Shown here: piece by piece, positions 36,318-50,500 of the stretch
Numbering within the stretch: position 1 is the stretch's first letter
Layout of the letters: each line of letters begins with the position of its first letter
DNA from: Halichondria panicea
Taxonomy: Eukaryota; Porifera; Demospongiae; Suberitida; Halichondriidae
Direction of reading: 5' to 3'
DNA: 64,000 nucleotides
Assembly (NCBI RefSeq): GCF_963675165.1
Contig: NC_087386.1
Coordinates: 5,214,169 to 5,278,168 of the forward strand
Made by a program: the position numbers and the translations under genes
Notes under the pieces: generated by a model
Database searches by the model: none
Told to the model about the DNA's origin: nothing
What the model saw: only the letters and a program-made list of their open reading frames with translations

Positions 36318-39300
36318 CTATTTAATCCACTTTGCAATAGTGTCTCTCTCCAGTTTCCTCGCTGCAATGACAGCTGGTGGGTCCTTGGGGTTGGCCGATC
36401 TAGACGGGAGAATCATACTTATGATAGAATTTCAGTTTTTAGTTAGTTAGGGATAATTATAGGTGGCATTTTCAAAAGCGTGCACAACGTCACACTAGAA
36501 GTGTAAGTGTGTATTGTACATTACCTCAGGTCCAAGTGGTGAGCTCCTCCCTCAATCATAATGGCTACCAGACTGTCAGAGAGATTCTGTTGCACCTGAA
36601 GAAAGGAGAGAAAAAAATTAGTGGAAAATCTATAACACTCAAATTCATAGTCAGATGTTGCTGTACATACACGCTGGAATGCATCTTTATAACCTAAGTG
36701 GGATATTGATAGTTGCCAGGGACATTGCTAAGTAAAAACAGGATTTAGTGGACCAGTTGACAGTCATGTAGTTACAGGTGATCCAGTATAGCTATGTTCT
36801 TATCATGTGTGCATATTACACAAGGTAGAGAGAGCTAGAGAGAGAGAGAGCACTCACCCCACCCACACTCCACGGGTCCAGGTTACCATTGGAGAAGATG
36901 ATGTTGGAGGCAGCCAGTATATCTGGAGGAACAGTAGGTGCATATAGTTGTAGTGAATCCATCAACGAAAGACTAGTTATCGAATGCATGGAAATTACGT
37001 ATGCATGATCAACTAAATTCCACTTGCACACATTTAAAGCTTTCTAATGGCTGCATGTCTTGCTAGATGGTAAACTGCTACGTACTTAATGGTAACAGTT
37101 ATAAATCAGAGGTTATAATAAGCTTCACTTTTCCCCCAGAATTGGGTGTCCATCCAGCCCTTCCGGTGTTTAGCTCCCCATGTTTTCTCGCAGTAAGCCG
37201 AGGGATCAAAAATGGTCGGGGGAAACATGTCTGTCATATTGTTTGTGTCACTGGGGAGGGACATCTCCGTGCACGCCTGAGTGGGTGGGAGGAGTGTGAA
37301 AATGCACCAACATTTTACATACAAAAAAAAAGACACACTAAACCGTGTAGCGAATCAAGCCCTCGCATTAAAATCACGTATTGTTAGCCCGAGCTAACTC
37401 TCTCACTCTCACACTGGAAGGTGTTCACCTTGGTGCAGGTGGTGATGCCTTCTCTACTATAAAACTGTTCTTTCCATCTATTTTCATATACGTCCAACTT
37501 TTTGCATACACGAAGAGTCTTTGCTAGATTGATGGATCTACACCCCCCCCCACACACACACACACACACCTGGTAGTCCCAGCTGGTGGCGGCGGGTCCT
37601 GTGCCACACCCAGTCGGGTCTGCACACTCAATAAACTGCGTCTCAATATCGTTACAGGGCAGCCGGCCAGCCGTCCCATTGTAGAACAAACCTGCAAGTG
37701 TAATATTAGATAATTGGAGAATACAATTGAATTACCATCAAGCAAAAGCATGATGTAAAATGGCAGCTAAAGAGGCCAGTATACGTCCCACCCCTATACA
37801 CGTACCTGCGGCCTGGGCCAGTCCCTTCAGTCGGTCTGTTGCCGTTAGCAACAGATTACAGGAGTAGGACACAGGGTTGGCGGGGAGGGGGGCAAGAAAA
37901 TTGGCCGGGTATGGATAGTCAACCATTGCCAGCTGAGTGAACGAGTTTCGTACCCAACCCTCGAGGTGGGCCACCTACATGTATACAAGTGTGACTTAAT
38001 GAAATATTGCATACACGTACCTATCTACTTATAGGGTGATGATCTCATGCAGGCAACCAACTATAATTACGCTGTCTGTGACATTGCGATTACTAAGCAA
38101 AACCAGAAAAATTTCGCCAGAAAAAGGAAGGTTCGATATAACCTGGTCAATAAGGGCAGAGTATATACAGTGTAGGTAGACAATAAAACGATCATGTTGC
38201 ACTGTACGTAAATTAAGTTATAAATCACTTACCCTGTCACTTTTGAGAGGTGTACACAGAGAGAAGGCATCAGTAATTTTCTGTAGCCCGGCATCTCCCT
38301 GTTTAGCCATGTCTGCTATCATGGTGTAGGCCTCACGAACAAAGACGGGGCACTGACTGTTAGCCTTGGCAAAATCCTGAAGGAAAAACAGTTATAGCAC
38401 TCACATATGTAACAGGCTAAGTTTCTTAGGAAATCAAAAAGGCCTTTGACGATATACATTTCCTGTAAGAAATGATCATTGTGTGAATTATAGGTAACAG
38501 CAGGTCTGGAGTGGATTCATGCACTCCTGGTAACAGTTATACATTATGTCAGGAGTACTCCTGATACCAAAGGTTGTTATGCCTCGGTGCGCATGCGCAA
38601 GCGAGGTATATGGTAGTGTGTTTGTGTGTCTGTGTGTGTGTGTAGACTGCTACAGCTGCTTAAGGATGAATCAAGTGCAAGTAAGAGTTTCTATAGGCTT
38701 CTAGTCATGTTTACATTCGTGGATTTGGAAAATAATGCTTCATTCTCGAGTTATGCCTAGTTTTGCTTACTTGGAATGCCATTGCAGCCTTTTCAGAAGA
38801 GCACGTAGCCAAACTTGCTTACTGAGTGTTGCTACTCTACTTAGTAGTTAGCTCTGCACTAGAACGCTAGCTATTGGTAGCTGCAAGAGTGAGAAGAGAG
38901 CTGCAAGGCTTTGCTATTATGCAGCCATTAATTTTAGACTTGAACTTTTGGCATCGATCGTTTTTAACAACAATCATGGTCGATCATTACCCACTCTCAG
39001 AGTTTTTGCATGCAGCAAAATTAATCATGTGTAGATAAAAGCTATTAGTAGCTTTATGTTATGTAGCTTTGGCATCTCCACCGAGGCATCAGCACCTTCG
39101 GTGCTTTAATTTATTTATAGCTTAATTTATCTTATAACATGTAAGATTCCAACCTGATGAACTAACCTGTGTGGCCTTCTCAAAGAAGGCGGTCCTGGGT
39201 GTGATGCCACCTGCCACGATATAGATAGGTGCACTGGCGGCCAGAGCTCCGTCAACCACATTAGGGTACTTGAACCGGAACCATGCTGACAACATTCCAC

Positions 39301-41249
39301 CATAGCTGGGAGAGAAAAGAAAAAAGTTGTTAAACCTTTCCGGGCTGCATTTAGGAGGGGAGGGGGGGGGGGAGTAATTTGTCCCACCTGGGCCTAGTTT
39401 TGCACCCCTTAGGATATAACAATACAAATGTTGCACTAGTTACTAGACTTCTGGAGACCAAGCGGAGACTAGAGCCGACTCTGTAACTAGAGTTTTGGTG
39501 ATAAAAATTCAGAAAGATTGGAAGGAGGCCGTTCAGATGGTATGCTCACTTCTCAAATTTGTAATAGGCCATAATTTTCAATTTTCACGTGGGCTAGGGG
39601 TTTTTTTCAGAATCAGGCCTGCTTTTGAGCTAACTTGATGTATTCAAGCTTTTATTAGTCTATTCTTATGAGCTCAAAGTTCCGCATCCAGGATTTTGGG
39701 CCCGTGTGGATAGAGCTATCAAAGAGCTACAAAATGCATATTTAAAAAGTGAAACTAGACAATCCCAGCTAGTGTTATAGGCAATCAAAGTTAGTATACA
39801 TGTACACTAGAGTCCCCTGTGTGTGTAATAATCACCTTCCTCCGAATGAGACGACCTTGTTGATCTTGTACTGCTCCTTCAGTGATTGCACGAGCACGGC
39901 AAAGTCAGCGAGAGCTTGCTCAGCTGACAAGTACTTGATGTTCTCTTTCGTGAAGGAGGCATTGCCAAATGGGAGGGACTTGCCATAGTAACGCTGCATA
40001 GAAGCATGTATATAATGAGTCATGTTTAAAAGTGTACATGTACCTCTCTCTATAGATAGCTATGAAACTGACAGTGCTCTTCCGATGTTCATATCATATC
40101 ATTACCTATCATTACCTGCTTGGTTGTGAGACATAAAACAACATTGTATAGAAGTATTAAGTGTACATTTATGTTTTGTGAAATCTGTAGCTACACCGAT
40201 TGACATAGGAGTGAGGAGATCGATACTAATGACAAATGGTTTTCGATAAAAACCATGATTTCGAAATTTCAAAAGAGTTAGTGGGAATCTTCAGACACAA
40301 TAATAAATTAGCCATATCCCATACATGTACATCATTTCATTCTTACGTGCTCTGCAAAGACGAGCAGTGCTTTGAACTCCTGTGCCAGAGTGAAGATAAA
40401 ACCAGAGTTGTCCATAAAGGACTCGATGGGACCTTCGTTACCAGTGTAGAAGAACAGGGGACCTCCACTCTGGAAGTATGTGTCTGTGCGTGCGGGAGTG
40501 ACGGCAAATAGGTGTGAGTATGATATAAATGGCTGCATGTCCCTCACATCTGAACAACATTCAAGCTATAGACCAGCAGTTTAATGCTATACATACACAA
40601 TGGGTCAAATAACTATAACTGCATGTGTAGTGATCAAGACGTACATGCAGCAAATGTACAAGTTATTATAAAGAGGAGTGGAGCCGATTTGTAGCACTGC
40701 TAAATATGGCTCGGAATTCATATTGAACTGTGTTGTTGAGAAATTGCATTCGAGTCAGTATAGCTGGTAATTTTTGTGGGGCAAAACATTCGTGGTTTTC
40801 TTGGTTGAAGCTCTGACCACAAATATTTTACTCACGAATGAAGCGACCCTGCCTACAATTACCTGCAGTGCAAGCAAGCAACAACCACGAAAATATTATC
40901 CATGTATCCACGAAGTGACTAAAATTAATATTGCTCAACCACGAATGTTTTTCCTCCCGAAAATTACCCGCTACACGGTAACACCTAGGTAATGTATTAA
41001 ACGTAACAGGTCATACAGTAGCTGAAGCTTCACACTATCGATTTCTGTACACTAACCTGTAGTGAACAGTCTCTGCATCCATGTTTCATCATCAATGTAG
41101 TTTAAGTGTCCCACTGGCTGCTCAAAGTAAGTCTCTTTGGCAAGGCTGGAAAATTTGTTCTCTTGGAAAGACGCTTCGTACGGCGATGCATATGCAACAG
41201 CAAGAATGGCCAAAACCAAAAACAGCAGTTGCAGTTGACGGCCTGTCAT
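36318..41249 (-). CDS. Dipeptidyl peptidase II-like serine protease, family S28 (475 aa)
   Basis: Lysosomal/secreted serine peptidase of family S28, closest in look to DPP7 (DPP-II). Exons in transcript order: 41057-41249, 40347-40483, 39836-39993, 39167-39305, 38233-38376, 37806-37974, 37570-37691, 37129-37276, 36858-36922, 36525-36595 and 36318-36399; total 1428 bases with every phase matching. Features: signal peptide ([14 protein letters not shown]), [10 protein letters not shown] start of the mature enzyme, [24 protein letters not shown], nucleophile in FGGSYGG (split across an intron), catalytic Asp in [12 protein letters not shown], and catalytic His in [10 protein letters not shown]. 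Length agrees with human DPP7 (about 490). The GTPase-death gene starts 341 bases away on the other strand. Confidence 0.93.
38579..39109 (+). mobile_element. MITE family A, full copy in an intron of the DPP-II-like gene
   Basis: Starts ATGCCTCGGTGCGCATGCGC and ends CACCGAGGCATCAGC plus the AGCACC/GGTGCT hairpin, about 531 bases. The left-hand copy of the locus reads 'ggttgtttatttatag' without interruption at 35898-35912, so insertion boundaries are directly visible; the flanks overlap by about two T, indicating a very short target duplication. Confidence 0.9.
40757..40980. mobile_element. MITE family B copy (about 224 bp)
   Basis: Starts AGTATAGCTGGTAATTTTTG and ends AAATTACCCGCTACACGGTA, in the first intron of the DPP-II-like gene. 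Confidence 0.8.
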
Positions 41250-41590
41250 GGTACGGTTGCTATGTTCTGCACAATAATAAACTTATAAAGATAGAACGAC
41301 ATGGCTACTCTAGATTTATAATACCTTGTTGTGAACAGAAGTATGTATTCAACTGGCTCAATAATGGATGACCTGGTTAAATGGCGCGGCACAGAGAAAT
41401 CAGATTTATAATTTCTATCGATCTGCTGCAGATCTGCTGTGCTGTCATGAATATGGGCGGGGTTTCTGTATTGCCGCAGTTGGGAGGCTGGGTTTTAATT
41501 CGCAGATCTGCGCGTGCGCAGTGACACTGCAAAATTAATCATCAGTAAAAGAAATAAAGGGGGGCGTTCCCAACCTTCTCATGAAAAATT
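41250..41590. promoter_or_regulatory. Bidirectional promoter region, DPP-II-like / GTPase-death genes
   Basis: 341 bases separate two divergent start codons. The segment includes CTGCGCGTGCGCAGTG (41508-41523), close to the NRF-1 consensus GCGCATGCGC, and no TATA box at a usual place. Confidence 0.5.
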
Positions 41591-44500
41591 ATGGCCGAAT
41601 CTACAGCATTAACACTGAATGCTGCAAGTTCTCCACAGTTGATGGAGCATAGACTCACTGATGCTGAAAAGGTATTTCACATGATAGACAGAAACTCAAT
41701 GATCAGTGCATTCTTCTAGTGCCTAGATGTATACTCTGTGTAAGTGTTGACCATGGCCATCCATAAACACACTTGGCATCATTTATTCATCACAGTATAG
41801 TGCCTAAACTCTACCCTGTCTGTGTGAGGTGTTTTATCTCATGTTATTGTTCTCTCCGCATGTACCACTCTCTACAACAGAAGGAGATCAGGGTATGTTG
41901 TGTTGCAATCACATTCTACCAAGCTGACATGTTTGCATGCTTGTGCTTTGAGCACTTGTTGTTAGGAGGTAGACTGTGTAAAGCAAGTGCACATACCGAT
42001 ATATAACTGCATGAATGTGACTATTCCTTAATTATGCCTCGAAGCGTACCCACACGAGGGATACGGTAAAGCTGACTGTGTGTGTGTGTGTGTGTGTGTG
42101 TCTGTTCCAGCTGTAACTGCTCAACAGTTGCAATGCGACAAAAACTAACAGCTTCTATAGGCTTCTAGCCACGTTTTCTTGGATTTTGATTCGTGGATTA
42201 GCAAACTAAAGCTTCTTTCTTGAGTTATGGCTATACTTAGACTCACATTGAAGGTTGTTGCAGTCTCTTCAGAATCTTTCATATAGCATCATCCGTTCGC
42301 ACAAACTTTCTGTTCAACGTAATTGCCTTGCACTAAAGCACTAGCTAACAAGGGTCAGTTATTAAGCAGCTACCTAAGTACTTAATCTCTTTGCAGACAC
42401 ACCCTTTACTAATTATTCCTGTGTATGTAATGCGCATGCGCGCTCATCCCACATGTTAGAATCCATAATCCAGTGGCAACTTACTTCTTTTTCTTGAGGT
42501 CCTGGTATACCGGTAAGCCACAATGATATACCATATAGACTAGATAACAATAGATGCATGTACATAAGTCTGGTAACAATAGATACATGTACACAAGTCT
42601 TTTCTCTGCTTGTTTAATATATGCTATACTACTGTCTGTGCTTTATATACTCTGTGCCTTTGACAAAGGTTTGCTCCCACTATTTGGCTACAGGCCATTT
42701 AACAGTTGCTTCAGTATCGTTGAAGATTATTCATCAAGCCATCAGATAGGCTTCTGCCATTCAGCTCCTCTCCTATAATGACTGTGTGTAATTCAATTCT
42801 GTTAACAATTGCAATCACAATAATAACATATAATTATACCTCTTCACCTCTTCCAATAGCGAAAGCAAAACAACGACGAGAGGCATTAGCACAGCGCAGC
42901 TTGCACCACTCGTTGAGACAAGTAGAGTAAGCATCAATTTTCAAGCGACAATCCAATTTTTTGCATACACAAAATAACAGATAACAGTGATCAGGTATTA
43001 TGCCTACCCTAATTGTAATCTGGTCGCTTTATTCGTGCACAGCGTAATCGACGTTTGCAACCTATTGCCGACTAGACTGTTGGGAAAATTTCTAAGCTTT
43101 ACTATGACTTTGTAGAGAACTATGGTACCTGCCATGCCTCATTCAATGATGTTCAGAAGTGCTGCTGCATACAACGAAAGGTGCAAAAAGGCCCCGGAAT
43201 GGTACTGAGTTAGCATGGATCCAGTTTTTGTGATAATAGCGTCATAGCAAAGCTTAGAAAAGTTTAGTCGGCAATAGGTTGCAAAGGGAAACATCAATTA
43301 GTTGAATGTTCAAACCACCAACTTTGAGCTAACATCAGGATTGTACTACTGTTGGAAATACAGCAAATGCCTAGTCAGACACCACTGCCCTCTACCAGAA
43401 TCAAGCCTATATTCACAGTTTTGTTCTGACCTGTTGCACAACAGTATCATGAATATCATTCATTCTATGTGGGTGTTGGCCAATAGCGATGAATTTTATT
43501 TAAAGGTGTTGGCCACGTTCTCAGTCAATTCAACCATGTGCAAAGTTGAGTGGGTGTAATCTAGATTACCGACCTCCTTCGGTGCAATGGTAGAGGGCGG
43601 CGACGCCAGACTATAGTAAATATGCCTGGGTATATTATCAAAAATATACCTTACCTAGACAGGCGTTGCTGCCCTCGACCGTTGTACGGAAGGAGGATGG
43701 GACCCAAGCTTTATTCGTGGTAAAATATTCGTGGCCATGCAGAACTTCAACCATGAGAATCCCGAAAATTACCAGCTACTATTAGTGTCTCTCCAAAGCA
43801 CTAAAAATGCGTTCCACTTGAAAATTGATTTGATCTACGTGTATAGTACCTGAAAGTATATGAATGAATTCTCTATCATGGTTAATTAAGTGTTCAGTCG
43901 GCACTAATGTTTTTTCCTTCTATTTCATGCATCTCCACCTCACCTTTGACTGACCCTCTGAAATAACAGCGTGTAAGTTAGTGTGTGTTGTCAGAGTTGT
44001 AATGTTTCTACTTTCCCATTATTACTCTTGTGTGCATAGTGTCATAGTGTTATGAATATTAATATAATTAGTATATGGTCATGCCCTCGTAATTATTCAT
44101 TTGCTTCCCACACGATTCCCCTGTGGACTCTCTCTCTCTCTGGATCAACAGAATGTAAGTTGTGTTTGCACGTGCACTTATTATACTGTAGGTAGGAATT
44201 AATTGTTAATTTGCATACTGTAACTTGGTATAGCCGAGGCGCCCAAAATCTGTTATAAGCTGTGGTTTAAGTTAAATGGTACATTATCGTTTTTGTCTCT
44301 TCCCATGCATGCCTATTGGACCATGATTTGGACTACTGTAGGAGGTGAGCTTCTTGAGTATACTTAATGTCCACACACTATAAAATGGTTCAGCTGCAAT
44401 GTGCTGGTTACCTAGCATCACTAGAGTGCATGTGTCCTTTGTTCTCTAGAGCTGGCCCTGGCCCTCTCCCTCAGTTACCCCAGGTGTAGGCACCGATTAC

Positions 44501-47500
44501 GCATGCTCGAAATTTTTCCCAAATTTCCGACAATTTACATGTACCTAAAATTAGTGTGCCATCCAGATCCCACTTGTTGCATGCTATGTATAGTCAGTAC
44601 CAGTGATCAACTTATTTTATGTCTTTATTTATTTATTTATATTTTTTATTGTAAATTAATCTCTTCCTTACATGTACCATTATTTTGATGTGTCTCAGGA
44701 AATACTGCAGGTATGTTGTGATTGTTCGTGTATGTCATGCTAGTGCTCGTTAATTAATTGTATTGTGCGACACAGCAAAAGAATAATCAAAGTTGTGCAT
44801 GCATGTAAGATGCTTGTTGTACCGTTTATCGTCCCTTCCACTGGACCCACCCACACTGACCTTTCTATTATATGCCATTGCATGCATGCTAGTACTGAAT
44901 ATATACCTGTGTGTATACCGAGTCACTACCAGTGTTCATGACATTTTACTCTCTCCTTACATGTACCCTCTGTGGACTCATTACTCACAACAGTATGTGA
45001 GTTTATTGTTGATCACGATAATTATAGACTTACTTGTAATAATAATATACATGTACTATGCTGCATGAAGACAGAAATCTGTGAAGCCAAACTTTCTATT
45101 AGTACGTGTACATGTATAATGCTCTTGAAATGTTATGCTGTTACAGATGTGCAATAATTGATGTATATGTGTGTTTTCATTGTGTATTTAAACGTGTTTA
45201 TTTTTCTACATGTTCGTTTCCTCCTATACTAACAACAGAATGTAAGTTTCAATGTGCAGACATATATATCAATGCACTCACTGCTCTCCCCCTCTCTTTG
45301 TTTCCATGTGTGTCTGGCGCTGGTGTTGTCAATTGACTAAACAGAAGGTGAGCAGGGCACTGCACTATAGCTAACTTGTGACTATAATATACTTGTGTCT
45401 GAGTTGGCATGAGTACATGGTATGCATTTGTCGACAAATGCTTAACTATCAACAATACTTAACTATCAACATGTCGTGACATATAAAGTGTACAGGTTTG
45501 TGATTTATATTCTTTCTCTCTCCATAAATTTCCGCGGTTGCTGAATATCTGGAACGATAGGAAGTGAGTCAAACAATGTTGGTGTACACCTCATGTGCAT
45601 TCAGTTTGTACATGCCCTATGCACTGATTGCTCTTATATTGAGACAACTCCATATATATTAGTGACCACAAAACACAGTTTGACTCACTGTTGTCTTGTT
45701 CATCTTGTCCAGAGTAAGGCTGAGTATAAGAGTGACCTGAAGAGTCATGAGACGGTAAGTGTGTTGAATTGACAGCTGCACACTATTATACTCTCGTGCT
45801 AAGAGTGGTACGCGTATAGTCTAGCAGAACGACAATGTGTGTACATGTACTGTCCATTGTATGATGAGAATAGTTGCTCTTTGTAAGTCCACTTGGCGAT
45901 TTCGTGAAATTAAGGTGACAAACGCCAATGTTTTAGCTTGATACTCAGATCAATAATACCATGCAGCATGACTACAAATTAAAAATTGCAAACCCCATTC
46001 GCCAAATCTTGCTAAATTTACCCGCTATACGGTAGGTTAGTAGTTGCTGACCTTTGTACAATTTTATACATGTGCATGCAATGGGGATTAGCTTTATGTT
46101 CTATATTTTGTGGAATGTTCATTCAGTCGTCTATTTTTACTCCCTTAGAGAATTGCTGCCCTCCAACAGAGACTGTCTGGTGACATCACTGACCACGACC
46201 AGAAACAACTGAAGAGAGAGCTGGAGGAGGTGGAAGGGAAGATCAAGAACTGTGTCACAGAGATAAAATGGCATAAGAGCGTGATACATGACTTGGAGAA
46301 TAAGATTGCTAAGACACAAGGAGAAGCAGAAGAGAGAGTACGACAGAGAAAAGAAGGTGAGGGGAGCATAGAACTTATGTACAGTGAGCGTTCATGGACA
46401 TATTGTACATGTTATAGGGGAATAGTCTTTCTGCTTGAGAAAGTAGTTGCAATTACTCGTACCTTACATATAGCAGGGGCGTAGCTACCATTGTTTCCTG
46501 GTTGCCCAGAAACCCCCCCCCCCCGGAGCTGCTGAGAAAATTGGGCAGGGCTCCCCAATAATTGAAATGAAGCAGCCATGCCCATCTTTTCATGCACGTG
46601 GCTGCAAATTATATGTCAATCATCAGAGATAGCACCGTGAATCGTTTCACTTTGGCTAGCTTGGTCTCAGCTAGCTAGCTAGCTACCTCAAACAAAAAAG
46701 ACCAAGACTTAAGTTCTAGTATCAATCCTGCATGCTCCAGTATTCTCAGACTCAGCTCTAAGCACAACTTTATTCGATATTCAGGAAGGACAAGTTTAGA
46801 ACAATCTTAGCCACATGAAACCTCTCAGGTAAATGTAATGGTGCTCAGCTAGACTAGCAATACACAATTGACACCTGCCTTTAGAATGTCTATAGCTAGC
46901 TAGACTAGCTAGCTAGCTTCTCACAAACATGTAAAAAAAGTCATTACGAACAATGAGCAGTAGGTGTAACCAGTAGGTGTGCCCCAATCAATAGGGTGTG
47001 GTACCGAAAGTGGGCGTGGTCAAAAATTCCGCGGCGCGGTAACCCCTGTGTCAAAAGTCTGGCTACGCCCCTGTGTAGTGTTTTATTATAGTAGATTATT
47101 GTACGTACAGCTGTTGTGTCCTTAATATTGTGTTTGTGGCCCTTTGAGACACTGCACACTAACTTATACTTAGTTACACAGCCTTAGCTATATATCATAG
47201 GTACTATAGCATGAAAAATCACTCGGTGTAACCTCTATAGCTACTTCACGACAATCAATTTCTTGTGAAAAATTCCCATCAGGTGGCATATGTTTGTTTA
47301 AAAGTACTGGAGGGGTCTTTGGGAGGACACAATAACTTCGTAGGTCGAAACATGGATGGCATGGGATGGGCCACTACGTATACTTCAATGTATAGAAGCA
47401 TCACGTGAACCACTTCTGTCCCCTTCTTCTACTACTTTATAATTATGATCAGAAAACAATCAAACTTTTCCTATGCCTTTTCTTACTATCTAGGCAACCG

Positions 47501-50500
47501 ACTAGCTACTGTATGTTTGGTTAGTGAGGCGTACTATAGAATATCCCTCTACTGTGCATGTGTTTTACTGCATGTGTACTTATAGTGACATCATCCGTAG
47601 CATATTCTTGCACATAATAATCACATTATTCCCTGTCGTTGGTGGGTAACATCATAGTCCATCTTGTCACCTAGTATTGCATAGTTGACATTCCTAACAC
47701 CACCACATACACACATCCTGTAGAATCGAAGCGATTATTTGATGAGGCAATGAAGCACGGACACGTCTCAGTTAACATTGTCAACATGCTCATGTTTGGA
47801 CCGGCGGGAACAGGGAAGACCAATCTCAAGCACCTGCTAACTGACAAGCCCCCTCCACTACAGCGAGACAGTACCTCGTGTATGGAAAAGCCAGTACGCA
47901 TTCGACCTGTGTCCAACTCGAAATTCAAGACAACTGGAAGAGGCTGGGTAGAGATGTCTCAGCCAAAGTTGCTCGATCTACTAGCTCAAATCATTGCCAA
48001 GTTACCAAAAGAAAGCACCGATCGATCCACGGCATTAAATGTTGCCGAAAGCTTGAAGAAGATGACCACAACCAAGCCAATTTCTGGTCCTAATGAGCAC
48101 TTTTCTGATTTTTCAGATGCTGATTCCAGTTCAATCCAATCAAGTAACGATTCTGCTAGAATATTTGACGAAGCCATCGATGAAGTGATAGCAAGTGTAG
48201 TGAGTGGTGTGGCAGAAAAGCTGAAGCCAGCCACACAGGAAACTGACCAACTGTCGAGCAGTGACCAGCAAGAAGGAGAACTATTCGATTCTAACTGGGT
48301 GTACATTACCGACTGCGGTGGACAGCCTCAATTCCACGACATCAGCCCTCTCTTCATCAAGCACATTTCGGTGGCGTTGATAGTCCTGCGTTTGATTGAC
48401 GAACTCTCCAGTTTCCCTTCTGATGAGTACTACAAGGATGGACGGCTTGTGGGTAGTCCTCACACATCTCACATGACCCTCGGGGAGACAATTCAGAGTC
48501 TTATTCGATCGATTGAGTCCCATACCTCACACGACAATAAACCAAAGATGATTTTTGTGGGCACATTCTTGGATCAGCTGGAGGAGAGCTCAGATACACT
48601 TATCAAGAGGAATAAAGAGATTCTCAACATGCTGCCACCCGATATCCAGAAGCTATTGGTGTACAACGATCTTGGAATGAACAATCTGATTTTTGGCGTT
48701 AACACAATCAGCCGAAATGACGATTCACTGGCCACTGCCGATGGGATAGGATTTGCTGTTGAGCATTCTATTTCGCTACAAGTCGAAGTACCCATCTGGT
48801 GGTCCTTCTTGGATTCACTTCTCCAGGGTTTATCTTCCAGTCTCAAGCGAGGTGTACTAAGCAAGCAAGAATGTCTTAAATTAGCCGCTCGATTTGGTTA
48901 TGTACGCGAAGATCTTGAAGCTGCTCTAGTCTTCTTTGACGATGTGTGTATAGTGCACTACTATCCCTCCATTCTCCCCAACACAGTGTTTGTGGATGCC
49001 CAGATTCCACTAGATAAGATCACCGAGCTCTCACAGCACGCCATCTCCCTGAGGACGGCTGAAGTCAAATCACCTTCTACTCTAAGCACAGGTGTGATCG
49101 ATGCCAAATGGAAGATGCTTCGAGATGAGGGCATAATCACTTTGGAATTTCTACGACGTTTCGAGAAACATTACGTTGACGACCTCTTTTCTCCCGAAGA
49201 TCTGCTATTGATAATGAAAAAACTTCTTGTGATTGCTCCGATTCCTCTAGTGGAGTCCCCTACCCAAGCCAAGTTCTTCATGCCATCTTTACTCAAATCG
49301 ATCCAACCTACTGAGCTAGACGAAATTCGTTCCTCCTTCAAAATATCACCCTTTGCTGTCTACTTTCGTAGTGGGTGTATTCGCTCTGGAGTCTTTTGCT
49401 GTCTAATTGTGGACGTGATCAAGCAGGTGGGCTGGCAAGTTTTACTTGCAGGGAAACCAATTTTGTTAGCTAAAAATTGTATCCAGCTAAGAGTTCCCAA
49501 GCTCCCGTGTACTGTAACTCTGATCGACTCCTTCTCGTATATCGAAATTTACATCAACATCCCTCTTTCTTATCGCAATGAAGTATGCCCTACGATTCGC
49601 AATGAAATTTTGAACAGCATAAAATTATCCTGTACAGAGTTGCATTACAACAACGACATACCCGAGATAGGTATCTTTTGCCCATGCACGAAAAGCACTG
49701 GCAAATTGCACCTTGCTGGTTTGAGCAAACGGAAGGACTATTGGATATGCTCCCAAGCAGATGAGTGGGGAGAGCTCAGTGACAAAGATAGAATCTGGCT
49801 GGACAATAACGAAGGTTCTGGTGAGTACAGTGGTTAATAAAATTGAAATTAACTTTCTCAATTAGGTGTATCCTCTTCTGCTACGGGAGATATGTGCAGT
49901 ACAAAGAGTGCTCAGCAGCAACAATCTGGTAAGCATAAATACTGTATATGTATGTATGATTTCAAGGGTATAAATTTTCGCGGAAATACCGTTAGAATGG
50001 TTTTCGCGGAATAGCTCCCTGTTTTGCAGCATGCATGCATGTGATAATAAATTTGTGGGTATAAATGTTTGCGGTACATGCTTAATCAGCGAAAACCACA
50101 AACATTTAATAATTATACCCGTTATACGGTAGCTCTATTCTGATTAATTACCGCATCAGAAAATTTGCCAGGTATTATATTTGGTAAATGAACTGGCTTG
50201 GCCATTTTTTACTTTGGCGTCTCAAGCGTGGCTACTGCTGCAATGATGTTGTGTCCACTGGAAAACTTTTGCGATCTTTGGTCCAAATTAAAACACCCAC
50301 CAAATATTCCAGTTATAATTCGTAATTTTAATTTAGGATTGAATTTCATATTTTTCCTTCAGATAAATTGCAATCATCTTCTGTAATGGAAGATGTGTGC
50401 AGGAAGACTGGAGTGACTGATCAACAGCTTGATCAAGAAATCCCCAACAGTGATATCATATTAGTAGCAGAAAAATTCCAAGCAACTCCTAACCTGCTCG

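Noticed and set aside
36318-39201. Reading the two DPP-II copies as a tandem gene family
   Set aside because: Copy ends coincide exactly with the gap edges, which real tandem duplication would not produce.
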